From the NCBI GenBank assembly GCA_041392165.1, contig JAWKMN010000001.1, positions 620,001-684,000 of the forward strand: a stretch of DNA of 64,000 bases, read 5' to 3'. Positions 9,513 through 19,863 of the stretch are shown in pieces. The DNA comes from Arenibacter sp041392165 (GTDB lineage Bacteria; Bacteroidota; Bacteroidia; Flavobacteriales; Flavobacteriaceae). The notes below the pieces were generated by a model, which saw only the letters and a program-made list of their open reading frames with translations, did no database searches and had not been told where the DNA came from. The stretch's first letter is position 1, and the number at the start of each line of letters is the position of its first letter. The position numbers and the translations under genes were made by a program.

Positions 9513-11372
9513 ATGAATTCAAGAAGGGTCTATGATCAATTATTAAGTCCATTAAGTAGGGGATTGGCGTTCTTACTGATTGGATGTAACGGTATTTTGA
9601 ACGCTCAACAAATCATTGATCTAAAAGATTATGGGGTCCGGGCCAATTCCTTTATGGATGCGGTACCCGCCATAGCCAACGCATTGGCGGATGCGGCCAA
9701 ATATGAATCCGCCATAGTGCGTTTTCCCAAGGGACGGATAGACCTATGGCCCGCGGAATCGGTCAAAAGGGAACTGTATGTTTCCAATGCAACCGAGTCA
9801 GATACGCTGAGCAAGGTCAAAAATGTGGGTATCCTATTGGAGCACCTGAGCAACATTACCTTGGAAGGAGATGAAACCATAGTGATGAGCCATGGGAAGA
9901 TGGTGCACTTGGCCATTATTAACAGTAGGAATATTACAGTACGGAATATAGGTTTCGACTATGAACGGCCTTCCATGTCCGAATATAAGATAATGGAGGT
10001 CAAAGATGATTTTGCCCTGGTAAAAGTACAGGGCGATTCCCGTTATGCGGTCATCGATCAAAAAGTAGTGTGGTACGGAGAAGGTTGGAAATCCGATAAA
10101 TTGCATACCATTCGGTTCGATCCGCGCCAAGAAGCTATGTACTATTTCAAAAATCCGGCGTTTCAAGATGCGGTAGCTACAGACCTAGGGGATAACCGAA
10201 TTCTGTTCCAAGGCAATTTTTCCGATACGGAATTAACCAAAGATGATGTTTTGACGATGCGAGACACATACCGGGATTGTCTGGGCATACTCAACCATTT
10301 TTCGGAGGACCTCGTTTTTGAGAATATCGGATTCCATTATATGCATGGTCTGGGGATGGTGAGCCAATTTTCCAAGAATATTTCGGTAATAGGGCTTACG
10401 GCAAAACCTCGCCCCGAAACAGGGCGTATAGTGGCCGGTTTTGCAGACTTCCTACATTTTTCAGGATGTTATGGCAGTATTTCCATAGAGAACAGTCTTT
10501 TCTCTGGTTCGCACGACGATCCCATTAATGTACACGGGACCCATTTGCAGGTGGTGGGCAGGGAAGCCAAAAAGATAAAGCTACGTTTTATGCACCACCA
10601 GACCTGGAATCTAATGGCCTTTGAGATAGGGGATACCATTGGTTATGTGGACAACGAGACCCTTTTGGTCTACCAACAGGCAGTAGTGAAGAAAGTGATG
10701 AGACTATCGGACAGGGAACTGGAGTTGGAATTGGACCGTCCGGTACCTGTGGAACTAAAAGAAAAACATTGCGTAGAGAATATCACCAAGACCCCCGAAC
10801 TGATCGTACGCAACAACCGTTTTGAACATACCAATACGCGGGGACTTTTGGTGACCACCCGGAAAAAGGTATTGATAGAAGGAAATATTTTTTTCCGGAT
10901 CGGTATGCACGCCATACTTATCGCAAACGATTGTAATTTTTGGTATGAATCGGGACCGGTAACAGATGTGACCATACGGAACAACAAGTTTTTGGAATGT
11001 GGTTACAACTCCTATCCTGATACCTATCCCATCGCCATTAAGCCAGAGACCCACAACTTTGTCAAAGACCGATATGTTCATGCCAACATACGTATCGTGG
11101 ATAACGAGTTTATTCTTTTTGGCCCCCCACTATTGTTTGCGAGGGCAACGGAGAATATTCTCTTTAAGGGCAACAAGGTAATCGGAGGGGAAAGGGAAGG
11201 CTTTCCCTATAGCCAACGTCCGATGTTCTTTTTGGAACATTGTACAGATGTTGCCCTTGGATCCAATACTATCGATACCGGAACAATGGAGAGGATAATC
11301 CAGATCAGGGAGATGAAAAAATCCCAAATTAAAGTGAATTCCAAAAACCAATTGAAACTAATTAAAAAATAA
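9513..11372 (+). CDS. GH110 alpha-1,3-galactosidase
   Basis: This 619-residue secreted right-handed beta-helix protein resembles the Bacteroides alpha-1,3-galactosidases GlaA/GlaB. It has IDLKDYGVRANSFMDAVP near the N-terminus, SHDDPINVHGT, a NRFEHTNTRGLLV rung and AILIANDCNFWYESG. The acidic pair D335-D336 and a further Asp 23 residues upstream (D312, in GFADFLHFS) match the spacing I recall for the GH110 catalytic triad of a marine Pseudoalteromonas enzyme. GH110 removes terminal alpha-1,3-linked galactose, as in blood group B or linear alpha-Gal epitopes. I chose the ATG at 9513; a TTG 27 bases upstream in the same frame lies inside the preceding gene. A lipobox-like LLIGC suggests it could be a lipoprotein. 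Confidence 0.85.
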   Translation: MNSRRVYDQLLSPLSRGLAFLLIGCNGILNAQQIIDLKDYGVRANSFMDAVPAIANALADAAKYESAIVRFPKGRIDLWPAESVKRELYVSNATESDTLSKVKNVGILLEHLSNITLEGDETIVMSHGKMVHLAIINSRNITVRNIGFDYERPSMSEYKIMEVKDDFALVKVQGDSRYAVIDQKVVWYGEGWKSDKLHTIRFDPRQEAMYYFKNPAFQDAVATDLGDNRILFQGNFSDTELTKDDVLTMRDTYRDCLGILNHFSEDLVFENIGFHYMHGLGMVSQFSKNISVIGLTAKPRPETGRIVAGFADFLHFSGCYGSISIENSLFSGSHDDPINVHGTHLQVVGREAKKIKLRFMHHQTWNLMAFEIGDTIGYVDNETLLVYQQAVVKKVMRLSDRELELELDRPVPVELKEKHCVENITKTPELIVRNNRFEHTNTRGLLVTTRKKVLIEGNIFFRIGMHAILIANDCNFWYESGPVTDVTIRNNKFLECGYNSYPDTYPIAIKPETHNFVKDRYVHANIRIVDNEFILFGPPLLFARATENILFKGNKVIGGEREGFPYSQRPMFFLEHCTDVALGSNTIDTGTMERIIQIREMKKSQIKVNSKNQLKLIKK

Positions 11373-11382
11373 CCTTTTGTAG

Positions 11383-13062
11383 ATGAAAAAGAGCAGATAT
11401 CCGTATGGCCTTATTTTGGCACTATTAATTATGTTAAACGTCAATGCCCAGATTACGGAAAGGACCCGTCCATCGGAATGGAACGATTTAATCCAAGGGG
11501 GGCGTTTTATGGATCTTTTTCTTCCAATGACCCCCGTTGGCCAATTGACCCGGGATACATGGGGAGCCGCTAATGTAGTTCCAAGGTATATGGATAACGG
11601 AATCGAAGATCCGGATTGGTCCTATTGGGGCGGGAATGCGCTCTTGGGAGAAGATGGAAAGTACCACCTCTTTGTCTGTAGATGGAAAGAAGACTCGCTA
11701 AAAGGACATAACGAATGGCCTAATTCCATTGTAGTCCATGCCGTGGCGGATAATTCCTTCGGTCCTTACACAGTAAAGGAAACTTTGGGGCCGGGACACA
11801 ATCCCGAAATATTTAAATTAAGGGACGGCCGTTACGTGGTGTACGTCATTGATGGTAGATACGTTGCAGAAAGCTTAAACGGCCCTTGGGAATATGGAAA
11901 ATTTGAATTCGATCCTAGGGGCAGGCCCATTATAGAAGGGCTGTCCAACCTGAGTTTTGCCCAAAGGGAGGACGGCTCCTTCATTATGGTCTGCCGGGGA
12001 GGAGGTATTTGGTTCAGTAAGGACGGATTGTCTCCCTATAACCAGGTAACGGATAAAAGTGTTTACCCTCCTGTGGAAGGTCATTTTGAGGATCCGGTAA
12101 TCTGGAGAGACAACGTTCAGTACCATATGATCGTGAACGATTGGTTGGGGCGTATTGCCTATTATTTGAGGTCCAAAGATGGGATGGACTGGAAAGTGGA
12201 TCCGGGCGAAGCGTACTTACCTGGCATTGCGAAATATACGGACGGTACTAATGAGGACTGGTTTAAATATGAACGAATAAAAGTACTTCAAGATAGTATT
12301 GGAAGGGCCACCCAGGCCCACTTTGCAGTAATAGATGTTTTAAAAAAAGAGGACAAGGGCAACGATAATCATAGTTCCAAACACATTACAATTCCGTTGA
12401 CTGTAGGACGTCAAATAAAAGTCCTGAACAAAAACATTAACGCCGGTACCAAAAGTATTCAAGTTAAAATTCAGGCAGAAGATGGTTTTGACCCACATAT
12501 AGACCTGGATATACATTCGCTAAGGTTTGGTGCGCCCGAGGAAGTTAATTTCGGGAGGGGTGCAAAAGTAGAAAAGACAAAAATACAGGGGCCCGACCTG
12601 ATCGTTACTTTTTTTGGGAAAGGCAATGGTATTAAGCAAGATAATTTTGTGGGAAAGCTTATGGGTAAGACCGTTGAAGGGAAATTGTTTTACGGTTATG
12701 CCCGTCTACCTCAAGTTAATTATGTAGAACCATTGTTGTCAATGGGCAACATTGAAAAACTGATGAAAAATGAAGCATCTATCCTGGAGGTGGAAATAGA
12801 AAACTTTGGGCAAATAGCCTCCCATAGATCTCCTTTTGAAATCAACCTTAAGTTAGGGGGGGAGACTAGGACAATTGGTCATGGAACGGTTCCAAAAATT
12901 GGACCTTTTGAACAAAAGACAATAAATATCACTGTACCTGAACTATACCAATCCAAAAAGAATGATGATATAGAATTGATCATTTATCCGAAGAATGGAA
13001 ATCCGATTGTATTTAACCTCTCGACCGCTCTAAGGGACAGAAACATTAATTTGAATGATTGA
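11383..13062 (+). CDS. Secreted five-bladed beta-propeller glycosidase-like protein (GH43/GH117 type)
   Basis: This 559-residue protein has a signal peptide (GLILALLIMLNVNAQ). Residues about 30-330 show the repeats of a GH43/GH32/GH117-like propeller: DPDWSYWGGNALLGEDGKYH, GHNPEIFKLRDGRYVVY and GHFEDPVIWRDNVQYHMIV. Acidic residues at blade starts are compatible with a glycosidase active site. The remaining part is beta-rich with no recognised domain. I cannot assign a family number, so the specificity is unknown. It starts 10 bp after GH110 and is the last enzyme before the SusC/SusD genes. Confidence 0.6.
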   Translation: MKKSRYPYGLILALLIMLNVNAQITERTRPSEWNDLIQGGRFMDLFLPMTPVGQLTRDTWGAANVVPRYMDNGIEDPDWSYWGGNALLGEDGKYHLFVCRWKEDSLKGHNEWPNSIVVHAVADNSFGPYTVKETLGPGHNPEIFKLRDGRYVVYVIDGRYVAESLNGPWEYGKFEFDPRGRPIIEGLSNLSFAQREDGSFIMVCRGGGIWFSKDGLSPYNQVTDKSVYPPVEGHFEDPVIWRDNVQYHMIVNDWLGRIAYYLRSKDGMDWKVDPGEAYLPGIAKYTDGTNEDWFKYERIKVLQDSIGRATQAHFAVIDVLKKEDKGNDNHSSKHITIPLTVGRQIKVLNKNINAGTKSIQVKIQAEDGFDPHIDLDIHSLRFGAPEEVNFGRGAKVEKTKIQGPDLIVTFFGKGNGIKQDNFVGKLMGKTVEGKLFYGYARLPQVNYVEPLLSMGNIEKLMKNEASILEVEIENFGQIASHRSPFEINLKLGGETRTIGHGTVPKIGPFEQKTINITVPELYQSKKNDDIELIIYPKNGNPIVFNLSTALRDRNINLND

Positions 13063-13294
13063 TAATCAATTATTTGAACTTCCCTCTAAGTCGAATTTAC
13101 ATTAGCGCCGGTGAATTTGCTGTATTCCATAACCTAACCTTAACAAATACATATCAATAAATTTAACTATAAATAAATTTTTAGCTCTTTTTTTGTAAAA
13201 AAAATAGAGTTATATGAAAATTATTTTTATTTTAGGATAATAATTATACTATAAGTAAAAATTAAAGTTAAATATCTAACTAAATAAACCAATA
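13063..13294 (+). promoter_or_regulatory. AT-rich leader before the susC-like gene
   Basis: This 232-bp gap is strongly AT-rich from about 13140 onward and probably carries the promoter and 5' leader of the SusC/SusD/lipoprotein operon. I see no exact TAnnTTTG box and no obvious operator, so the promoter position is left open. No SusR, HTCS or ECF sigma/anti-sigma pair is encoded nearby. Confidence 0.35.
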
Positions 13295-16200
13295 ATGAAC
13301 AAACGAAAAAGCAAATTATTAGGGCTCTTATTCTCCGCCGGAATGGCCCAGCTCTTATCGGCAAATATGTTGGCTTCCAACATTGGTAACAAGGGAATTG
13401 CGCCAATTCTTGAGCAGACTGCCGTGCAACAATCCATTAGTGGAACTGTGATGGATGAGGACGGTATACCTCTATCTGGTGCTTCGGTCATGGTGAAAGG
13501 AACTACCAATGGAGTGGTTGCCGATTTTGATGGAAAATTTAATATTGAGGTGGCCCCTGGAAGTATTTTGGTGGTTTCCTATGTAGGTTTTGAAACAAAG
13601 GAGATTATTATCGGTCTTCAAAATGAACTGACCGTTGTTTTGGTTGCCGGAAATGCCTTGGAAGAAGTTGTGGTAACGGCATTGGGTATAAAAAAGGAAA
13701 AAAGAAGAATTGGTTATGCCGTTCAGGAGGTGGATGGTGAATCTTTGCAGAAGGCCGTGGCCCCCAATGTTGTTGAATCGTTAACAGGCAAGGTGTCCGG
13801 GCTGACCATTACCAATAACAATGACTTCTTTACAAATCCAGGTATATATCTCAGGGGTAGCAAGCCCTTGATTGTTATTAACGGTGTTCCTAGTCCAAGT
13901 ACGGATATGTGGAATATTAGTTCCGATGATATAGAGAGTATTTCCGTTTTAAAGGCCGCGTCTGCTTCTGCGCTCTATGGTTCACAAGGTCTGAACGGAG
14001 CAGTTCAAATTACTTTGAAATCTGGGGCCAATGCTCCCCAGGGGACCTCGGTGTCCGTAAATACATCTACTACTTTTCAAGGAGATTTTATACGGTATCC
14101 AGTCCCGCAAAACCAATATGGCCCAGGTAATGCAGGGATATACGAATTTGGAACCGGTGCTGCCGGGGGGGGAGGGCTCAATGATTTTGACTACTCCATT
14201 TTCGGGCCCAAGTTTGATGGTCGCTTGATCAAGCAATTCGATTCGCCAATAGACCCCGAAACAGGGGAAAGGATACCTACACCATGGATATCCAGGGCAA
14301 CCGATAATCTTGGCAATTTTATGGAAACCGGGATAGTGAGCAATAATAATGTTACCGTACAGAGTAATGGTAAAAACGGCAATTTTATAATTTCAAATAC
14401 ATATAAGTATGCCAAAGCCACCGTTCCAGGTGCCAAATTGGATGTCAATACCACAAGATTGCAAGGAACCTTAAATATAACCGATAAATTGACTTTGGAC
14501 GGGTCCTTGCAATATAATTATCAATATGCCGATAATTTGCCACGATCCAACTATGGTCCGCATTCACCTATTTATCTGTTGAACATATGGGGAGGTACCC
14601 ATTTCGATATTAGGAATTTTAAGGATTATTGGGTACCCGGTAAAGAAGGTGTGGAACAGCACTGGGTGGAAAATTGGAGATATAACAATTTATATGCCTT
14701 GGCCCATGAGTGGAAAAGACCTTATACCAAAAATGATGTTTTAGGGTATTTGAAATTAAATTATAAGTTCAACGATCATCTAAGTGCATTCGTTCGAGCA
14801 AATGTAAATTCTTGGAATAGGACAAGGGATGAAGAAATTGCCGTTAGTATATACCATTATAGTATTCCAGGGAGAGACGGTAGATACCGGCACTCGGCAG
14901 ACAATCTGTTTGAATCCAATTCCGATTTTTTGATCAACTACAATAATTCATTTTTTAATAACGATTTTAGTGTGAATGCCACTTTAGGGGCCAATCAAAG
15001 AATGTATAGGTACAATAATGTTTATGCAACAACGACCCAATTGATTGTTCCCGATGTTTTTAAATTGAGCAATTCCGTAGATCAGGTGACCCCTTCCAGT
15101 TACAAAGAAAAAAAGGGAGTGTACAGTGGGTATGCAACTATGGATCTGGCCTATAAAAATCAGTTCTATTTTGGAATGACGGGTAGGGTGGACAATTCAT
15201 CAACTTTGCCTATAGGCAATAATACCTTTTTTTATCCTTCAGTATATTTGAGCGCGGTTTTAAGCGATATTTTTGATTTTCCCGAGGCAATTGATTTTCT
15301 AAAAGTACGGACTGCTTATGCCAAGGTTGGAGATGATTTGGGTAATGATCTAGGATACGATGATGTAGGTATCGATCTAATTAACAACAGAACAAGTAGT
15401 TCCAATGGTATTTATTCTGCCAACAACTCATATACTACAGGTGCCAGGTTGAGGAACCTTCCTATAGCCAGTTACCCAAGTGTTTTGGACAACCCTAACC
15501 TGTCCCCATCCTTTAACACTTCTTATGAGTATGGGATTGAGGGTAAATTTTTTAACAATAGGTTTGGATTTGATTTTTCCTATTTTGTAAATAATTATGG
15601 ACCAGAGATTTTTACCCAACGCTTTTCGGAAACTTCGGGTTATACCGGTATTAAGCTAAATGGTAGGACTACACAAAGAAAGGGATTGGACTTTACAGTA
15701 GATGTGGTTCCTGTTCGCAGTGAGAATTTTAATTGGTCCTCAATAATTAATTTTAGTGCTTACAACGATAAATTGACCTCCTTGCCACCTCTTCCGGATG
15801 GTAGCCCGCAATTACAGGATGGCAGAACATTTATTGGGGATGAATTATATCATTATTGGTATAATGAATGGGAGCGTTCTCCGGACGGGCAATTGGTTAT
15901 TCAGGCAAACGGAGCCCCCAAAAGAACGGACGTCCAATTGGATCAAGGGAGTACGCAACCTGATTTTACTACTAGTATTTTAAATAATTTGAGTTATAAA
16001 AACCTTTCGCTTTCCTTCTTATTTGACGGTAGATTCGGTGGCGTTACCTATGATGCCTATGAGCGCGATCTATGGAGGTCGGGCTCCCACCCGGAGTCTA
16101 TCCATCCGGAAAGGGAACTATCCAATATTGCCTATGCAACGGGAGGTGATGCACGTACAATGCTGATACCGGGAGTAAAGATTGTAAGTGGGGCATTAAG

Positions 16201-16558
16201 TTATGATCCACAAGGTAATATTGTAGAGGATACTAGGGTATTCGAACCTAATGACATCAAGGCGGAATACCAAACTTGGGCTACTAGGTACAAAGGTGCT
16301 TGGGAAAACAATCTAATAGAAAAAACCTTTATAAAATTAAGGGAAGTAACCCTGACCTATAATCTGCCAACAAATTGGTTGGAGAAAAGTTTTATCAATA
16401 ACGCTTCGGTATCCTTGGTAGGTAGAAATCTAATATACTGGACCAAGGATAAGGATACTTTTGGTGACATGGACACCTATACATTGTCTACTGGTGATGC
16501 AGGTTTACAACTCCCTGCACAAAGAACGTATGGATTCAACATTAATCTTCAATTTTAA
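13295..16558 (+). CDS. SusC/RagA-type TonB-dependent outer-membrane transporter
   Basis: This 1087-residue protein has a signal peptide, a carboxypeptidase-regulatory-like domain (residues about 45-120: SISGTVMDEDGIPLSGASV) and the SusC hallmark ALEEVVVTALGIKKEKR. A plug domain follows with GKVSGLTI, LIVINGVP and SVLKAASASALYGSQGLNGAVQIT, then a long beta-barrel ending in GFNINLQF, with the terminal aromatic typical of outer-membrane barrels. It imports oligosaccharides produced at the surface, energised by TonB. The SusD-like gene starts 4 bp after its stop. It lacks an N-terminal anti-sigma-interacting (STN) domain, so it is not a trans-envelope signalling receptor. Confidence 0.95.
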   Translation: MNKRKSKLLGLLFSAGMAQLLSANMLASNIGNKGIAPILEQTAVQQSISGTVMDEDGIPLSGASVMVKGTTNGVVADFDGKFNIEVAPGSILVVSYVGFETKEIIIGLQNELTVVLVAGNALEEVVVTALGIKKEKRRIGYAVQEVDGESLQKAVAPNVVESLTGKVSGLTITNNNDFFTNPGIYLRGSKPLIVINGVPSPSTDMWNISSDDIESISVLKAASASALYGSQGLNGAVQITLKSGANAPQGTSVSVNTSTTFQGDFIRYPVPQNQYGPGNAGIYEFGTGAAGGGGLNDFDYSIFGPKFDGRLIKQFDSPIDPETGERIPTPWISRATDNLGNFMETGIVSNNNVTVQSNGKNGNFIISNTYKYAKATVPGAKLDVNTTRLQGTLNITDKLTLDGSLQYNYQYADNLPRSNYGPHSPIYLLNIWGGTHFDIRNFKDYWVPGKEGVEQHWVENWRYNNLYALAHEWKRPYTKNDVLGYLKLNYKFNDHLSAFVRANVNSWNRTRDEEIAVSIYHYSIPGRDGRYRHSADNLFESNSDFLINYNNSFFNNDFSVNATLGANQRMYRYNNVYATTTQLIVPDVFKLSNSVDQVTPSSYKEKKGVYSGYATMDLAYKNQFYFGMTGRVDNSSTLPIGNNTFFYPSVYLSAVLSDIFDFPEAIDFLKVRTAYAKVGDDLGNDLGYDDVGIDLINNRTSSSNGIYSANNSYTTGARLRNLPIASYPSVLDNPNLSPSFNTSYEYGIEGKFFNNRFGFDFSYFVNNYGPEIFTQRFSETSGYTGIKLNGRTTQRKGLDFTVDVVPVRSENFNWSSIINFSAYNDKLTSLPPLPDGSPQLQDGRTFIGDELYHYWYNEWERSPDGQLVIQANGAPKRTDVQLDQGSTQPDFTTSILNNLSYKNLSLSFLFDGRFGGVTYDAYERDLWRSGSHPESIHPERELSNIAYATGGDARTMLIPGVKIVSGALSYDPQGNIVEDTRVFEPNDIKAEYQTWATRYKGAWENNLIEKTFIKLREVTLTYNLPTNWLEKSFINNASVSLVGRNLIYWTKDKDTFGDMDTYTLSTGDAGLQLPAQRTYGFNINLQF

Positions 16559-16562
16559 ACTA

Positions 16563-18068
16563 ATGACCATGAAAAAATTATTGGCAAAATCCACGATATG
16601 TATGCTACTGCTTATTTTAACAAGTAGTTGCTTGAAATACGATGAGTTAAGGGAAAATCCCAATGAACCCAATTCGGTTGCCCCCAGTTTGCTGTTTACC
16701 CAGGTTACACCAACACCGGCTTCATCCTTTTCCGGTATTTATCGCGATGCGCAGTACCATAATGCAATAGCGGCCGACCTAGGTGTATCCCCTCCGGTAA
16801 ATTATCGCTATGGTAGTGCAAGTTTCACCTATGACAATCTACGTAATATAGATAAGATGATCGAAGAGTCCGAGGCGGTCGGAGCAGATCACTATCCTAT
16901 TCTCGCAAAATTTCTGAAGGCCTACAACTATATTGAAATGACCCGTAGAATGGGTGATATTCCCTTATCCGGGGCTATGCAGGGAGCAGATAACCCCACT
17001 CCAAAATATGACACCCAAAAATCTATTTATATACAGTGTCTTGATTGGTTGGACGAAGCCAATAATGAATTGGGTGCATTCATAGCTTCAAACCCTGGAG
17101 AAACGCTTAATGGGGATATATATTATAATGGAAATTTAAGACAATGGCAAAAGGCTATCAATGCTTACACCATTAGAGTGTTGATTTCATTGAGCAATAA
17201 AGAGAATGATACTGAAATAAACGTACGAGGCAGAATGTCGGCCATTATAGGCAATCCAACCGCTTACCCATTGTTTGCTAGTATAGCCGATAATATGCAA
17301 ATAATGCACAGGGATGAGGACGGTTTTAGGGGAGCCTATAATCCCAATGATCAAATTACCGTAGAATCAGTAGTTTATGGAGATACCTATATAGAGATGT
17401 TAAAGACGTTCGAAGATCCCAGACTTTTTAAGGTGGCAGAACCAACTCCTAAAGCATTGGCTGAAAACCCCGGCAACGAAGCCGCTGTAATAATGGATTT
17501 TGATTCCTATGCGGGCTCTGATATTTCAGAAAATTTGGAGGTAAATGGTGCTAAAAAGGCTGCTGGAGAATTTTCGCCACCCAATAAAGCCCGTTTTCTC
17601 AATTTTGTTGGTCAGCCTTCAATTCTATTGGGATATGCCGAACAGGAGTTGAATTTGGCCGAAGCGGCACACCGGGGATGGATAACGGTAAATGCCAAAG
17701 ATCATTATGACAACGGAGTAGGGGCTTCTATGGAGTTTTATGGGGTAGATTCAGCGGATGCTGCCGAATATTTAACAAGCAAGTCACCATATTTGCCGGG
17801 AGAAGCCGGTCTTAACCGTATCCACATGCAAATGTATCTGGCATTTGGTGAAAACTCTGGTTGGGAAGCCTGGTTTACCCAAAGAAGGACAGGTATTCCT
17901 GAATTTAAATTCTCAGGAGTGAACGATGTCGATAGGTTTCCTATTCGTTGGGCCTATCCCGGTTCGGAGGATACCGATAACAAGGCCAATTACAGAGAGG
18001 CATTGAGACGACAGTTTGGTCAGGAAGTAGATGATAGGGACCAGGTAATGTGGTTGCTCAAGAATTAA
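16563..18068 (+). CDS. SusD-like surface glycan-binding lipoprotein (SusD-like_2 type)
   Basis: This lipoprotein of about 500 residues has a lipobox (LLLILTSSC) near the start. The segment ENPNEPNSVAPSLLFTQ followed by repeated helical TPR-like regions matches the SusD-like_2 subgroup rather than classical SusD. It partners the SusC protein just upstream and binds the incoming oligosaccharide. The start is ATG at 16563 or at 16569 (MKKLLAKS); an earlier in-frame start lies inside susC and is not used. It differs from the SusD tail at the left end of the window, which is of the classical type, so the locus holds two distinct SusC/SusD systems. Confidence 0.88.
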   Translation: MTMKKLLAKSTICMLLLILTSSCLKYDELRENPNEPNSVAPSLLFTQVTPTPASSFSGIYRDAQYHNAIAADLGVSPPVNYRYGSASFTYDNLRNIDKMIEESEAVGADHYPILAKFLKAYNYIEMTRRMGDIPLSGAMQGADNPTPKYDTQKSIYIQCLDWLDEANNELGAFIASNPGETLNGDIYYNGNLRQWQKAINAYTIRVLISLSNKENDTEINVRGRMSAIIGNPTAYPLFASIADNMQIMHRDEDGFRGAYNPNDQITVESVVYGDTYIEMLKTFEDPRLFKVAEPTPKALAENPGNEAAVIMDFDSYAGSDISENLEVNGAKKAAGEFSPPNKARFLNFVGQPSILLGYAEQELNLAEAAHRGWITVNAKDHYDNGVGASMEFYGVDSADAAEYLTSKSPYLPGEAGLNRIHMQMYLAFGENSGWEAWFTQRRTGIPEFKFSGVNDVDRFPIRWAYPGSEDTDNKANYREALRRQFGQEVDDRDQVMWLLKN

Positions 18069-18091
18069 TAACACTGTTAAAAACAATAGAA

Positions 18092-19816
18092 ATGAAATCT
18101 AAAAATATCACCAAGAAATTTGATAAAAAAGTTGCTTTTTTATTGCTTTCTATTATGTTTTTGGCTTTTGGGTGTTCTGATGATACATCTGGATGGGCCG
18201 ATGAACGATACTTGAAAGATTATGAGCTTTATGTATATCATACCAACCCCAATACGGGGTTGGACTATACCGATGAGGAATTGGCCGAATTAAGTTATGA
18301 TCCAAGGGAAAAGGAATCTTATACCGAAGGGCAACAGGTTGAGCTATCCTTGGTGACCAGTAAGCGCCCTATAGAGATTAAAATTCTGTCCGGTACGGAT
18401 TTATCGGTATTGGAGAGTATTACTACAGTTGAACCTTTCGGGGAAAAATTCAAGTCCACTAGCTTTTCAAGTAGTTTGGAAAATTTGGGTCTGGTCGAAG
18501 TGGGGCAAAAATTAGGTATTAAGTTTGAAGTGGTTTACGAAGATGGGTCTATTGGAGCAGCACCGTTCGTAATAAGTCGTGTAAAGGCTGTGGATCCTGC
18601 CACGGCCAATTATTTTGTATATCTTAAAAAGAATAATGGGGAGACATTGGGACTGCTTACAGATGAAAGTGTTACTTCCGTTGTTAAAGATCCAAATGTG
18701 GGCAGTATTGTATCGTTCAATGGAACGACCGATAAAGTTGAGGTTATCAATATACCAGATTTAGATTTTAGATATAATGGCGATTTTTCTATCGGTTTAT
18801 GGGTAAACACTACAGTGGATAATAGTGACCCTTCTATAATTGGGGACAAGGATTGGGGAAGTGGAGGAAACCCAGGATTCGTATTTGCTTTTAATGGAGA
18901 TAGTGGTTGGAAATTAAATGCAGGGGATGGGACAAACAGAATTGACATAGATGGGAGTCCAATTAATGATGGCAATTGGCACTTCTTGATGGCCACTTTT
19001 GATCGGGATGGAAATGCCACTATTTATGAAGATGGTGTTGCTGTTGGGACTGCTGATATGTCTGGATTGGGCAGTATGGAAAGTGGCTATCCCATTCGAT
19101 TGGCGCAAGATGGAACTGGAGCTTATGGGGTATCATATGAAGGTAAATTGGGGGAAACCTATATTTATGATTATGTACTTACACCTGAACAAGTGGAGGG
19201 AATTTCTGCAATATTTACCGGCGTTCAATTGAAAACACAGGCCGGGATAGTCAAAAACATACCGCTCACCAACAATGGGGCACAAATAAGTAATGAAAAT
19301 GGCTTGTTTGCGTACACATTTAATGGTGTTGATCAATACGCCACAATTGATAATTCAGAATTGTCATTTCGATACAATAGTGATTACTCCATTTCTTTTT
19401 GGGTAAATACGACCTCTGCGGACAGTGATCCGGTAATGATAGGGGATCAAGATTGGAATAGTTCCAATAATGATGGATTGACAATTGCATTTAGAGGCAA
19501 TAATTGGCGTGTAGCTATCTCGGATGGAGAGGGGAACAAGGCGGATACCGATTTCAATGGCGGATTTAATGACGGCCAATGGCATTTGTTGACCGTGGTT
19601 TTTGATAGGGATGCCAATATGACCATGTATCAGGATGGTAAAGAGGTGGCCAGTGCAAGTATGGCCGCTGTTGGTGATACGGAAAGCGGTAACCCCTTGA
19701 GATTGGCACAGGATGGTACAAGTAATTATGGTCAATTTTTTGAAGGAAAGATTGCGGGTACGGTAATCTATGATTACGCGCTTTCTAATCTAGAAGTTGC
19801 ATCATTGTTTAATTAA
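18092..19816 (+). CDS. Surface lipoprotein with two tandem LamG-like (Laminin_G_3) domains
   Basis: This 574-residue protein has a lipoprotein signal (LLLSIMFLAFGC). An N-terminal beta domain (residues about 30-190) is followed by two homologous concanavalin-like domains at about 200-375 and 403-574. They share FRYN.D.SI..WVNTT, D.DW, NDG.WH and RLAQDGT, which indicates a tandem duplication. Such proteins at the third position of SusC-SusD operons act as surface glycan-binding proteins. I chose ATG 18092 because upstream in-frame codons overlap the SusD-like gene. No catalytic residues are evident. Confidence 0.8.
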   Translation: MKSKNITKKFDKKVAFLLLSIMFLAFGCSDDTSGWADERYLKDYELYVYHTNPNTGLDYTDEELAELSYDPREKESYTEGQQVELSLVTSKRPIEIKILSGTDLSVLESITTVEPFGEKFKSTSFSSSLENLGLVEVGQKLGIKFEVVYEDGSIGAAPFVISRVKAVDPATANYFVYLKKNNGETLGLLTDESVTSVVKDPNVGSIVSFNGTTDKVEVINIPDLDFRYNGDFSIGLWVNTTVDNSDPSIIGDKDWGSGGNPGFVFAFNGDSGWKLNAGDGTNRIDIDGSPINDGNWHFLMATFDRDGNATIYEDGVAVGTADMSGLGSMESGYPIRLAQDGTGAYGVSYEGKLGETYIYDYVLTPEQVEGISAIFTGVQLKTQAGIVKNIPLTNNGAQISNENGLFAYTFNGVDQYATIDNSELSFRYNSDYSISFWVNTTSADSDPVMIGDQDWNSSNNDGLTIAFRGNNWRVAISDGEGNKADTDFNGGFNDGQWHLLTVVFDRDANMTMYQDGKEVASASMAAVGDTESGNPLRLAQDGTSNYGQFFEGKIAGTVIYDYALSNLEVASLFN

Positions 19817-19863
19817 TAGAAGGACAATCTTAGTTAGTTGATATTGAGTTGAGTTAGTTTATT

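Noticed and set aside
11383..13062. Naming this protein a GH117 anhydro-galactosidase
   Set aside because: The propeller fold is visible but family-specific residues could not be confirmed by eye.
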